A stretch of DNA of 56,513 bases from CAMDBL01 sp964498125 (GTDB taxonomy: Bacteria; Pseudomonadota; Alphaproteobacteria; Rhizobiales; Hyphomicrobiaceae). Numbering within the stretch: position 1 is the first letter of the stretch; each line of letters starts with the position of its first letter. Shown here piece after piece: positions 1 through 7,918 of the stretch. The stretch is from the NCBI GenBank assembly GCA_964498125.1, contig CAZCGE010000072.1:1-56513 (forward strand), given 5' to 3'. Below the pieces are notes generated by a model. It was not told where the DNA came from. It was given only the letters and a program-made list of their open reading frames with translations, and did no database searches. Position numbers and translations under genes: made by a program.

Positions 1-105
1 GAGGAATTGCGCGTCATCACGACCTATCTGGTGTTCCCGACCTGGGCCCTGCTGGTCCAGACCCTGACCGCAGGAAAACCGCCGCCCGCCGTGCTCGGCG
101 GCTGA
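1..105 (+). CDS. C-terminal end of an unidentified protein (partial)
   Basis: An open frame enters from the left edge and gives 34 residues before a TGA at 103-105. The first part is hydrophobic (YLVFPTWALLV) and could be the last membrane-embedded or buried helix, followed by a short Pro/Gly-rich tail. It sits about 195 bases upstream of glyS on the same strand. In many alphaproteobacteria the upstream neighbour is glyQ or a small gene between glyQ and glyS, but this tail does not look like the end of GlyQ to me, so I do not name it. Confidence 0.5.
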   Translation, partial: EELRVITTYLVFPTWALLVQTLTAGKPPPAVLGG

Positions 106-300
106 CGCCCGTCCCGTCAGCCGCAACCCTCCCTCGCTTCAAATGCATTTTTTGCCAATGTCACTGCCAAATCCGTCACATTGAGAATTGCTGCGCGGCC
201 GTGCCGGGCACCGTTGCATCAGCATTGACTTCCAGCTTCGCCTCCGGCCACCTCGGCGCTACAAGGAACGGCTCCATAAGACAACGCACGAGACCCACCC

Positions 301-2442
301 ATGGCCCAGCTGCTGCTCGAACTGTTTTCCGAGGAAATCCCCGCCCGCATGCAGGTGCGCGCGGCCGAGGACCTGCGGCGGCTGGTGCTGGATGGGCTCG
401 AGGCGCAGGGGCTGACGACGACGGAGGCGCATGCCTATGCCACGCCGCGCCGCCTGGTTTTGCTGGCGGACGGGCTGCTGGACGTGTCGCCGGGGGTGTC
501 GGAGGAGCGCAAGGGCCCGCGCGTCGGGGCGCCCGAGCAGGCGCTGGCCGGCTTCCTCAAGGCCGCGGGCCTCGCCTCGATCAAAGAGGCCCAGATCGTC
601 AAGGACGAGAAAAAGGGCGACTACTATGTCGCCCGCATCGACAGGCCGGGCCGGCCGGCGGCGGATATCCTGGCCGAGGTGGTGCCGGCGGTGCTGGCCA
701 AGTTCCCCTGGCCCAAGGCGATGCGCTGGGGCTCGGGCGATGCCACCTGGGTGCGGCCATTGCAGTCCATTGTCTGCCTGCTCGGCGGCGCCATCGTGCC
801 GTTCTCCTTTGCGGGCGTCGTGAGCGAGCGGACGACGCGCGGCCATCGCTTCCACGGCAACACGCCGTTCGAGGTGACTGACGCCGCGGACTACTGGAAG
901 AAGCTCAAGGCGCACAAGGTGATGATCCTCACCTCGGAGCGGATCAGCAGCATCGCCGAGCAGGCGCGCGCGCTGGCCAAGCAGGCGCACCTCGAGCTGG
1001 TCGAGGACGACGCGCTGCTGGCCGAGAATGCCGGCCTCACCGAGTGGCCGACGGTGATGATGGGCACCTTCGAGGCGAGCTTCCTTGCGGTGCCCGCCGA
1101 ATGCCTGATGACAGCCATGAAGAACCACCAGAAATGCTTCTCGCTGCGCGCCCCCAAGTCCGGCAAGCTCGCCAACAAGTTCCTGCTGGTCACCAACTTG
1201 ATCGCCAAGGACGATGGCGCGGCCATCATCGCCGGCAACGAAAAGGTGATCCGCGCACGGCTGTCGGATGCCAAGTTCTTCTGGGACCAGGACCTGAAGC
1301 GGCCGCTGGACGAAATGGCGAGCCAGTTGTCCGGCATCACCTTCCACGAGAAATTGGGCACGCAGCGCGACCGCGTCGAGCGTATCGCCGAACTCGCCTT
1401 CCAGATCGCCGGCGCGGTCGATGCCGACCCGGCGGATGCGCGCCGCGCGGCGCAACTCTGCAAGGCCGATCTTGTTTCCGGTATGGTCGGCGAATTCCCC
1501 GAGCTGCAGGGCCTGATGGGCCGCACCTACGCCGAGGTCGCCGGGACCAAGCCCGAGATCGCGCGCGCCATCGAGCTGCACTACAAGCCGAAGGGCCCCT
1601 CGGATACCGTGCCGAAGGAGGAGGCGGGCGACGCCTGCGCCATCGCCGTGGCGCTGGCCGACAAGCTCGACACGCTGGTGGGCTTCTGGGCAATAGGCGA
1701 GAAGCCGACGGGGTCGGGCGATCCCTATCAGCTCAGGCGTGCGGCGTTGGGGGTGGTGCGGATATTGTTGGAGAATGATTTGAGGCTGCCGCTCCACAGC
1801 GTTCTAGACAAGGCCCGCGATCCTTACGATGATGCGCTAGAAAGGATCTACCCAGGTCACAAGCTACGCCGTGCGGCAGAAAAAGCTCGTATCGAGAAGA
1901 GCGGTGAACGTCCCTATGATGATTTGATTGGCTTCTTCGCCGACCGCCTGAAGGTCCACCTGCGCGAGCAGGGAGCCCGCCACGACCTGATCGATGCCGT
2001 GTTCGCGCTTCCCGGACAGGACGACCTCGCCCTGATCGTGCGGCGCGTCGAGGCATTGGGCCAGCTGCTCGGCACCGAGGACGGCCGGAACCTGCTGGCC
2101 GGAGTCAAGCGTGCCGCCAACATCCTGTCGATCGAGGAGAAGAAGGACAAGCGCTCCTACGCCGGCGAGCCCGACATCGCGCTGCTGACCGAAAAGGAGG
2201 AACTGGCGCTTGCCGCCGCCATCGCCGAGGTCAAGCAGGACACGGTCGCCGCCATCAACGTCGAGAACTTTGCCGGCGCCATGCGGGCCTTGGCCGAGCT
2301 GCGCCCCGCGGTCGATGCCTTCTTCGACAAGGTGACCGTCAACGCGCCCGACGCCAAGCTGCGCGAGAACCGCCTGAAACTGCTGTCCGAAATCCGCGAT
2401 ACCACGCTGCGGGTGGCGGACTTCTCCAAGATCGCCGGGTGA
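301..2442 (+). CDS. glyS: Glycine--tRNA ligase beta subunit
   Basis: 713 residues, close to the usual 690-710 of bacterial GlyS. The N-terminus MAQLLLELFSEEIPAR is the family hallmark and fixes the start. GlyS carries tRNA recognition and editing-like domains and pairs with GlyQ as an alpha2beta2 enzyme charging tRNA-Gly in the cytoplasm; glyQ is not in the window. The C-terminal half contains the expected FFADRLKVHLREQG stretch of the anticodon-binding region. Residues about 503-541 (nt about 1800-1925) look like an extra segment, charged and encoded at about 53% GC against about 65% around it; see findings. rbfA follows after 135 bases. Confidence 0.97.
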   Translation: MAQLLLELFSEEIPARMQVRAAEDLRRLVLDGLEAQGLTTTEAHAYATPRRLVLLADGLLDVSPGVSEERKGPRVGAPEQALAGFLKAAGLASIKEAQIVKDEKKGDYYVARIDRPGRPAADILAEVVPAVLAKFPWPKAMRWGSGDATWVRPLQSIVCLLGGAIVPFSFAGVVSERTTRGHRFHGNTPFEVTDAADYWKKLKAHKVMILTSERISSIAEQARALAKQAHLELVEDDALLAENAGLTEWPTVMMGTFEASFLAVPAECLMTAMKNHQKCFSLRAPKSGKLANKFLLVTNLIAKDDGAAIIAGNEKVIRARLSDAKFFWDQDLKRPLDEMASQLSGITFHEKLGTQRDRVERIAELAFQIAGAVDADPADARRAAQLCKADLVSGMVGEFPELQGLMGRTYAEVAGTKPEIARAIELHYKPKGPSDTVPKEEAGDACAIAVALADKLDTLVGFWAIGEKPTGSGDPYQLRRAALGVVRILLENDLRLPLHSVLDKARDPYDDALERIYPGHKLRRAAEKARIEKSGERPYDDLIGFFADRLKVHLREQGARHDLIDAVFALPGQDDLALIVRRVEALGQLLGTEDGRNLLAGVKRAANILSIEEKKDKRSYAGEPDIALLTEKEELALAAAIAEVKQDTVAAINVENFAGAMRALAELRPAVDAFFDKVTVNAPDAKLRENRLKLLSEIRDTTLRVADFSKIAG

Positions 2443-2577
2443 CCACCACATCAGCGGCCAACGCCGGCCCGCTCCCACACCAGCATTTCCGCTTGGGTTC
2501 CCGGCGCTTGCCTGCTACAGACGCGCCTCTGATCTCATCCAGGGGACGCTGGCGGTCCGATCCCGCGGCGGCAAGAT

Positions 2578-2988
2578 ATGGCCAAAAAAACGTCGCGCCC
2601 TGGCGCCGATTCAGCCGCCGGCCCGAGCCAGCGCATGTTGCGCGTCGGCGAATCGATGCGTCATGCGCTGGCGGAAATGCTGATCCGCGGCGAGATCCAC
2701 GACGATGTTCTAGCGGCTCACATCATCACCATCTCGGAGGTGCGCATGTCGGCGAGCCTCAAAATGGCAACCGTCTACGTGATGCCGCTGGGCGGCGAGG
2801 ACATCTCGCCGGTGATCGAAGCGCTGCATCGCCATCGCCGTCATATTCGCAGCGAACTGGCCAACGCCGTCAACCTGAAGTTTGCCCCGGACATTCGCTT
2901 CCAGGAAGATGTCAGCTTCGAGGAATCGAGCCGCATCGATCGCCTGCTGGACAGCCCGGCGGTGCGGCGCGATGTGGAGAAGAAGTGA
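2578..2988 (+). CDS. rbfA: Ribosome-binding factor A
   Basis: 136 residues. The region SQRMLRVGESMRHALAEML followed by ITISEVRMSASLKMATVYVMPLG matches the single KH-like domain of RbfA, which binds the 5' helix of 16S rRNA and helps late maturation of the 30S subunit. The N-terminal 17 residues are a basic, Ser/Pro-rich tail. It lies just upstream of truB, the standard pairing, but infB, which usually precedes rbfA, is absent; glyS is there instead. An 8-bp tandem repeat separates it from truB. Confidence 0.95.
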   Translation: MAKKTSRPGADSAAGPSQRMLRVGESMRHALAEMLIRGEIHDDVLAAHIITISEVRMSASLKMATVYVMPLGGEDISPVIEALHRHRRHIRSELANAVNLKFAPDIRFQEDVSFEESSRIDRLLDSPAVRRDVEKK

Positions 2989-3046
2989 AATGGTCAGTTG
3001 GCCAGCAAGCGTGAGGTGGTTCAGAAGTCACCCCTTCACTTCACTA

Positions 3047-3078
3047 CTGACCACCTGACCATCTGACCATCTGACCCA
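3047..3078 (+). repeat. Four tandem 8-bp units (CTGACCAT type) with inverted partner
   Basis: Between rbfA and truB there are four head-to-tail octamers, CTGACCAC, CTGACCAT, CTGACCAT and CTGACCCA. Upstream at 2991-3005 is the complementary TGGTCAGTTGGCCAG, so the transcript could fold the whole 90-base spacer into an imperfect stem-loop. No T-run follows, so it is not a typical intrinsic terminator. Confidence 0.75.
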
Positions 3079-3094
3079 CTGCACTGGAACCCAA

Positions 3095-4018
3095 ATGGCA
3101 CGTCGCAAGAAGGGTAGCCCCGTTCATGGCTGGCTGATCCTCGACAAGGTGGCGGGGCAGACCTCCACTCAGGCGCTCGGCAGCGTCAAGAGGTTGTTCG
3201 ATGCGCAGAAGGCCGGGCACGCCGGCACGCTCGATCCACTGGCCACTGGCATCCTGCCGATTGCGTTCGGCGAGGCGACCAAGACCGTGTCGTTCGTGGT
3301 GGATGGCGCCAAGGCCTACCGCTTCGAAGTGCGCTGGGGGGCGGAAACCACGACCGACGACACCGAAGGTGAGGTGGTCCGTACCAGTTCTGAGCGGCCG
3401 ACACGTGAGCTGATCGAAGGGCTTCTCCCGCAATTCATCGGCGAGATCATGCAGGTTCCGCCGCAGTTTTCCGCCATCAAGGTCGACGGCAATCGCGCCT
3501 ATGATCTGGCGCGCGAGGGCGAGCACGTGAACCTCGAGCCGCGGCTCGTGGTGATCGATCAGTTCCGCCTCGTTGCCGCGCCCGACGCCGACACAGGCAT
3601 CTTCGAGGCTGAATGCGGCAAGGGCACCTACGTGCGCGCCTTGGCACGCGATATGGGCCGGCTGCTCGGCTGTTTCGGCCACGTGACGGCATTGCGGCGC
3701 ACCGAGGTCGGCCCATTTGGCGAGGACGACGCGGTGACTATCGAGGAGCTGCGCCAGATGGCCGAGGCCGAGGGGCCCGACGCCGTCCTCCGCATGTTGC
3801 GGCCGATCGAAACCGCGCTCGACGATGTGCCGGCACTCGCCGTCAGCCAATCGGATGCCGCTTCGCTGGCGCGCGGCCAGCCGATCCTGATCCGAGGTCG
3901 CGACGCGCCGATCATTTCCGGTCCAATCTATGCCACCGTCAAGGGCCGCATCATTGCCCTCGGCGAGGTCGAGAAAGGCGAATTCAAGCCGACACGCGTG
4001 TTCAATCTGGGGAGCTGA
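3095..4018 (+). CDS. truB: tRNA pseudouridine(55) synthase TruB
   Basis: 307 residues. HGWLILDKVAGQTSTQAL opens the catalytic domain, and GHAGTLDPLATGILPIAFGEATK contains the catalytic Asp of the GTLDP motif. GKGTYVRALARDMGRLLG is the second conserved block, and the last 60 residues resemble the PUA-like tail. It converts U55 of the tRNA T-loop to pseudouridine. Start at the ATG preceded by GGAAC. rpsO and pnp, the usual downstream genes, do not follow; the next gene is convergent. Confidence 0.97.
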   Translation: MARRKKGSPVHGWLILDKVAGQTSTQALGSVKRLFDAQKAGHAGTLDPLATGILPIAFGEATKTVSFVVDGAKAYRFEVRWGAETTTDDTEGEVVRTSSERPTRELIEGLLPQFIGEIMQVPPQFSAIKVDGNRAYDLAREGEHVNLEPRLVVIDQFRLVAAPDADTGIFEAECGKGTYVRALARDMGRLLGCFGHVTALRRTEVGPFGEDDAVTIEELRQMAEAEGPDAVLRMLRPIETALDDVPALAVSQSDAASLARGQPILIRGRDAPIISGPIYATVKGRIIALGEVEKGEFKPTRVFNLGS

Positions 4019-4065
4019 GCAACCTCGGCTGGCAGCATTGCCTGTCCGGGCCGCACCAGCAATCG

Positions 4066-5091
4066 CTATTCCACTGGCCCATCCTGCTGGGCGATTTCGA
4101 TCTGGCCGCGTTCGGCCAGCTCCAGCGCCAGATCGGCGATAAACCGGCGCGCCTTCATGACTTCGCGCGGCGGCGTGTTGGCGGCGCTGGCGATTTCCTG
4201 CTCGATCATCCGGCGCGAGCGCGAGGAGACCGACGACAGGACCAGCTCACGCATCGTCGCCGACGCGCCTTGCAGGGCCAGGATGGTACGCTCCGCCGGC
4301 ACGCCATCGAACAGCTTGACCCGATCGGCGGGCGCCAGGCGTGCAATATCGTCAAACGTGAATAGCAAGCCTTTCACGAGCTTGGCATCCTTGGGTCGCC
4401 TCTTCTCCAGATCGCTCAGCACCTCATCCATCTGCTGACGTTCCATCTTGTTGATGATGTCGGCCACGCGCACATGGACGGGCGGACCGGTCTCCTTGGA
4501 AACCTTCACCAACAGCTCGTCCTGGATGCCCTGCTCGAGCAGGGCCTGTGCAATCTCAGTGACCGGACGGATGGCAAGAACGCGGCGAACCACCTCGGTG
4601 CGGGCAGATCCCGGCATTTGGCACAGGACGGCCGCGGCCGTGGCCGAGCCGGCCTTGGAAAGCGCCAGCGCCGCCACCTGCGGATGCTCCTTGGCAAGGA
4701 ACTGGGACACAGTCGGCTCGGGCATCTCGGTCAGACGCTGCCAGACGGAGTGCTGGCCGTCATGACGCACGCTCGACATGATCGAGGCCAGATGCTCGGG
4801 CGGCACCAGGCCCGAAAGCAGTTGCTCGGCGTCATTCGTGCCGCCGCGAATATCGGCGCCCAGATCGATTGCCGCCGCCACCTCATCAACCAACTTATCG
4901 ATCGCCAGCCGCGGCACCGCGCCGAGATTGACGGTCGTCTCGACAACATGACGCATCTCGGTATCGGAGAAATATTTCAGGACGCGATCGGCAAGCGGCT
5001 TGCCCATCGCCAACAGCAGGGCCGCGACCCTCTGTGTGCCTTCGATCGACCCAGGTGCCGCCGCCGTGGGAGCAGGACTAGCCTCCGCCAT
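4066..5091 (-). CDS. FliG-like protein (orphan flagellar switch homologue)
   Basis: 341 residues from the ATG at 5091, chosen because GAAGG lies 7 bases upstream; the frame stays open to 5190. The three FliG parts are visible: an N-terminal domain (QRVAALLLAMGKPLADRVLKYF), the middle-domain EHPQ motif (LAKEHPQVAALALSKAG, about residue 145), and a C-terminal domain (LFTFDDI, then a RSRRMIEQEI helix). In FliG the C-terminal charged helix contacts the stator. Here the paired Asp of the torque helix appear replaced by Gln-Glu (my eye alignment), and no other flagellar gene is nearby. It may be a paralogue with another role, or the switch protein of a scattered flagellar set. Confidence 0.82.
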   Translation of the reverse strand: MAEASPAPTAAAPGSIEGTQRVAALLLAMGKPLADRVLKYFSDTEMRHVVETTVNLGAVPRLAIDKLVDEVAAAIDLGADIRGGTNDAEQLLSGLVPPEHLASIMSSVRHDGQHSVWQRLTEMPEPTVSQFLAKEHPQVAALALSKAGSATAAAVLCQMPGSARTEVVRRVLAIRPVTEIAQALLEQGIQDELLVKVSKETGPPVHVRVADIINKMERQQMDEVLSDLEKRRPKDAKLVKGLLFTFDDIARLAPADRVKLFDGVPAERTILALQGASATMRELVLSSVSSRSRRMIEQEIASAANTPPREVMKARRFIADLALELAERGQIEIAQQDGPVE

Positions 5092-5244
5092 CCTTTGACC
5101 TTCACATGCAGGCCCAAGCGCCGATGTCTCGGCGGCCGCCGGAGCCGCCTCCTTGATCCGCCTGACCAAGTACGAAGGATCGCAAAGCAAACCGTCGCGA
5201 ACCTTGCAGCCATCGCTGATGCCGTGAGGTCGCCTTCATTGAAT

Positions 5245-5270
5245 GTGCGTGTATAAGTATATCTACGCAC
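5245..5270. promoter_or_regulatory. Inverted repeat in the divergent spacer between the FliG-like gene and the thioesterase
   Basis: GTGCGT at 5245-5250 and ACGCAC at 5265-5270 flank an AT-rich core (GTATAAGTATATCT). This 26-base near-palindrome sits in the AT-richest part of a divergent intergenic region, about 155 bases from the FliG-like start and 115 from the thioesterase start. It could be an operator or promoter core. The binding protein is unknown. Confidence 0.4.
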
Positions 5271-5383
5271 GCTAAGGTTGTTATAAAGCCACGACTGGAG
5301 CACGTCAGCCCCGGACAAATATAGTCGCATCGCGCTCGCTGATATGTCATGTGGCGATCTGAGTGCCAGCTCGGGAAAGCGCC

Positions 5384-5866
5384 ATGACATTGGACGAGAC
5401 GTTGGCCGGCTCGATGATCCAGCCCGCCCATCCCGATTTTGAACGGGTGGTGCGCGCGAGTTTTGCCCGTCAGGGACTGATGACGTCCATCGGCGCCAGG
5501 TTGGTAGACGTCGCGCCGGGGCGCGTGCGGATCGAATTGCCCTATGCCGCCAGCATCTCCCAGCAGAACGGCCTGTTTCATGGCGGCATCGTCGGCGCCA
5601 TCGCCGACAATGCCGGCGGCTATGCCGCGCTGAGCCTGATGCCGGCCGGCAGCGAAGTGTTGACCGTCGAGTACAAGATCAACTTCATGCGGCCAGCGTC
5701 AGGCAACCTGTTGCGTGCGACAGGCCATGTCATGCGCGCCGGCAAGACCATGACTGTTGTCCGTGCCGAGGTCGAGTGTGTCTCTCCCGCGGCGACCTTC
5801 GCCTGCGCCCTGCTACAGGCGACGATGATGCGCCTGTCCGAGAATGGCGGCAGCGCGCCGGGTTGA
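5384..5866 (+). CDS. PaaI-family hotdog-fold thioesterase
   Basis: 160 residues from the ATG at 5384, which has GGAAAG 5 bases upstream; a GTG at 5363 is also in frame. The core FHGGIVGAIADNAGGYAALSL is the hotdog motif of the PaaI/YiiD group, with the HGG turn and a nearby Asp that act on the thioester in characterised members. VEYKINFMRPA forms the next strand. It probably hydrolyses an acyl-CoA; the substrate cannot be read from sequence. It stands alone between two minus-strand genes. Confidence 0.9.
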   Translation: MTLDETLAGSMIQPAHPDFERVVRASFARQGLMTSIGARLVDVAPGRVRIELPYAASISQQNGLFHGGIVGAIADNAGGYAALSLMPAGSEVLTVEYKINFMRPASGNLLRATGHVMRAGKTMTVVRAEVECVSPAATFACALLQATMMRLSENGGSAPG

Positions 5867-5906
5867 CGTGGTGCGGCCCGGTGTTTGCGAACGCGCGGTC
5901 GGGCGA

Positions 5907-6506
5907 TCAGCGCGATCTGGCGGATGCGATCCCCACCCGCATGCGCTCCAGCGCTGCTCGCAGTCCGGTGTCAGTGATGCCGGAGAGATCGGTGGAGGGT
6001 AATGGGCGGGGCGCATGCCGGCGCTGGGTCGTCAACACGTCACGCGGCTTCATCGCCGTCACGGGCGCTTGCAGGATCCGCAGCTCGGCCACAGCGCGAT
6101 AGCCGAAATAGCGGTTGATGCGCTCGATCAGCTCGCGTTTGCCATATTCGATATCAAGCGCGCGTCCACCGTCGACCTTGAGCATCAGCGTGGCGCCGGG
6201 TCTGCCCTCGCCGCCGGCCTCGACCCCACCGTAGGCATCGACCGAGCGCGGCCACTTGAGCCGCTCCGGCATTGTGAATGCAGCCATCCGCGGCCCAACG
6301 ATGTCGGCCCAATCCGTGAGCAGTGCGGCGGCTGAAAAGCCATATTTCTCGAAGGCCTTGCGGGTCAGCCGCGGCACGAAGCTGCCGACCGCCTTGGCGG
6401 CGACGTATCCGGCGCGCGAACCGAAGGCGGGCGTCGCGTCCTTTGGCATCGCCGTTTGCATCGTGAACTTGCCCGTCGGCGCGGGGCGCATCAAAGATCT
6501 CGACAT
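5907..6506 (-). CDS. dciA: DUF721 / DciA-family protein
   Basis: 199 residues from the ATG at 6506. The central part (AFEKYGFSAAALLTDWADIVGPRMAAFTMPERLKW, then a LMLKVDGGRALDIEYGKRELIERINRYFG block) is the DUF721 domain, seen in DciA, the replicative helicase loader of most bacteria lacking DnaC. The gene is divergent from mutY with 93 bases between starts, a common alphaproteobacterial arrangement. The frame stays open much further upstream, but that would run into mutY, so the internal ATG is preferred. The ribosome binding site is weak, and a start at codon 6 or 16 is possible. Confidence 0.85.
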   Translation of the reverse strand: MSRSLMRPAPTGKFTMQTAMPKDATPAFGSRAGYVAAKAVGSFVPRLTRKAFEKYGFSAAALLTDWADIVGPRMAAFTMPERLKWPRSVDAYGGVEAGGEGRPGATLMLKVDGGRALDIEYGKRELIERINRYFGYRAVAELRILQAPVTAMKPRDVLTTQRRHAPRPLPSTDLSGITDTGLRAALERMRVGIASARSR

Positions 6507-6599
6507 GGGCTCGAGTTGCCTCCAAGCATTTCCACCAGCACGCAAGTTGCTTAACATGACGTAAATGATTCGCGGCTCGTCGTCCGAAGAGGAACTGTG

Positions 6600-7706
6600 A
6601 TGGGCGCTGTTGCGCGGCGGCAACTGCAGATTGTCTCGGCCGGACCGGATACGGCTCCGGAACTGCTGGCTTGGTACGATGTGGAGCGGCGGTCGCTGCC
6701 ATGGCGGCTGGCGCCGGGACAGCCTGCCGACCCTTATCGCGTTTGGCTCAGCGAAATTATGCTGCAGCAGACCACGGTGAAGGCCGTTATTCCCTTCTAC
6801 GAAAGATTCCTGCAGCGCTGGCCGAGCGTCGGCGAGCTGGCCGCCGCCGACGTCGACGAAGTTCTCGCCGCCTGGGCAGGGCTTGGCTACTACTCGCGTG
6901 CCCGCAATCTGCACACCTGCGCACGCGCCATTGTCGAGCAATTTGCTGGCCGGTTTCCCGCCACGCAAGCCGAACTGCTGAAGCTGCCGGGCATTGGCCC
7001 CTATACCGCGGCCGCCATTGCCGCGATTGCCTTCGGCGAGGCGACAGCACCCGTCGATGGCAATATCGAACGTGTCGTGGCGCGCCTGTTTGCGGTTGAA
7101 ACGCCGCTGCCGGCGGCCAAGCCGGAATTGCGGCGTCTGGCGGCGGCGTTGGCGCCAGCGCGCCGGGCCGGTGACTTTGCCCAGGCGATGATGGATCTCG
7201 GCGCCTCGATCTGCACGCCAAAGCGGCCCTCGTGCCTGATGTGTCCGCTGTCGGCGCAGTGCGCCGGCCGGGACGCGGGCATTGAGGCGACGCTGCCGCG
7301 ACGGCAGACGCGCAAGGCACGGCCCAACCGGTATGGCGTGGCCTTTCTGGCCCTCAGGGAAGATGGCCAGGTGCTATTGAGGCAGCGCCCGCACACCGGT
7401 CTTCTCGCCCGCATGATGGAAGTGCCTTCGACCAACTGGCTCGACGAATGGATGTCGGCGGACGAGGCTCTGCGCACTGCACCTGCCCGCGGAGACTGGT
7501 GGCCGGTACCCGGCTCCGTCGTGCATATTTTCACCCACTTCCGGCTGGAGCTCATGGTCTATCGTGCGGTCGTGCCAGCCGACACCACGCTGACCTTCTG
7601 GGCCGACGCTGCGCGCTGCACGTGGGTGCCGCGTCGCAATCTGCCCTCCCAGGCGCTGCCGAGCGTAATGCGCAAGGTGATCGCGCATGCGTTGAAGGAG
7701 AGCTGA
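6600..7706 (+). CDS. mutY: A/G-specific adenine glycosylase MutY
   Basis: 368 residues from ATG 6600 (a GTG codon sits directly before it; GAGGAA lies upstream). SEIMLQQTTVKAVIPFYERF carries the catalytic Glu; LPGIGPYTAAAIAAIAFGE is the helix-hairpin-helix; PVDGN holds the catalytic Asp. CTPKRPSCLMCPLSAQC supplies the four cysteines of the [4Fe-4S] cluster. The last 110 residues form the NUDIX-like domain that recognises 8-oxoG. It removes A mispaired with 8-oxoguanine. Confidence 0.97.
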   Translation: MGAVARRQLQIVSAGPDTAPELLAWYDVERRSLPWRLAPGQPADPYRVWLSEIMLQQTTVKAVIPFYERFLQRWPSVGELAAADVDEVLAAWAGLGYYSRARNLHTCARAIVEQFAGRFPATQAELLKLPGIGPYTAAAIAAIAFGEATAPVDGNIERVVARLFAVETPLPAAKPELRRLAAALAPARRAGDFAQAMMDLGASICTPKRPSCLMCPLSAQCAGRDAGIEATLPRRQTRKARPNRYGVAFLALREDGQVLLRQRPHTGLLARMMEVPSTNWLDEWMSADEALRTAPARGDWWPVPGSVVHIFTHFRLELMVYRAVVPADTTLTFWADAARCTWVPRRNLPSQALPSVMRKVIAHALKES

Positions 7707-7918
7707 GGGGGGCCGGCAGAGCAGGGTTGCCGTCGCAGGTGGCGGTCGATTGCGGCGGGGCGTGCCTCGATGGCGACATTCAAGTTGGGGGCAGGAACCG
7801 ACTGACGCCTCCTGCCACGTGTGAATCAGCTAGTCCCTTACAGGCACACTTGGTCTTGCATTTTGTTCCCGTATTGTTCTAAAATGCTGATGCCAAGATC
7901 GAGACGGAAGGGGCAGCG

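Noticed and set aside
259..1797. Long minus-strand open frame over glyS, and similar long antisense frames over groEL, selB and tkt
   Set aside because: High-GC genes leave long open shadow frames; these lack ribosome binding sites and family features, while the plus-strand proteins are clear.
7707..7918. A gene between mutY and the methyltransferase
   Set aside because: Short frames only, no ribosome binding site or recognisable protein; likely the methyltransferase promoter region.
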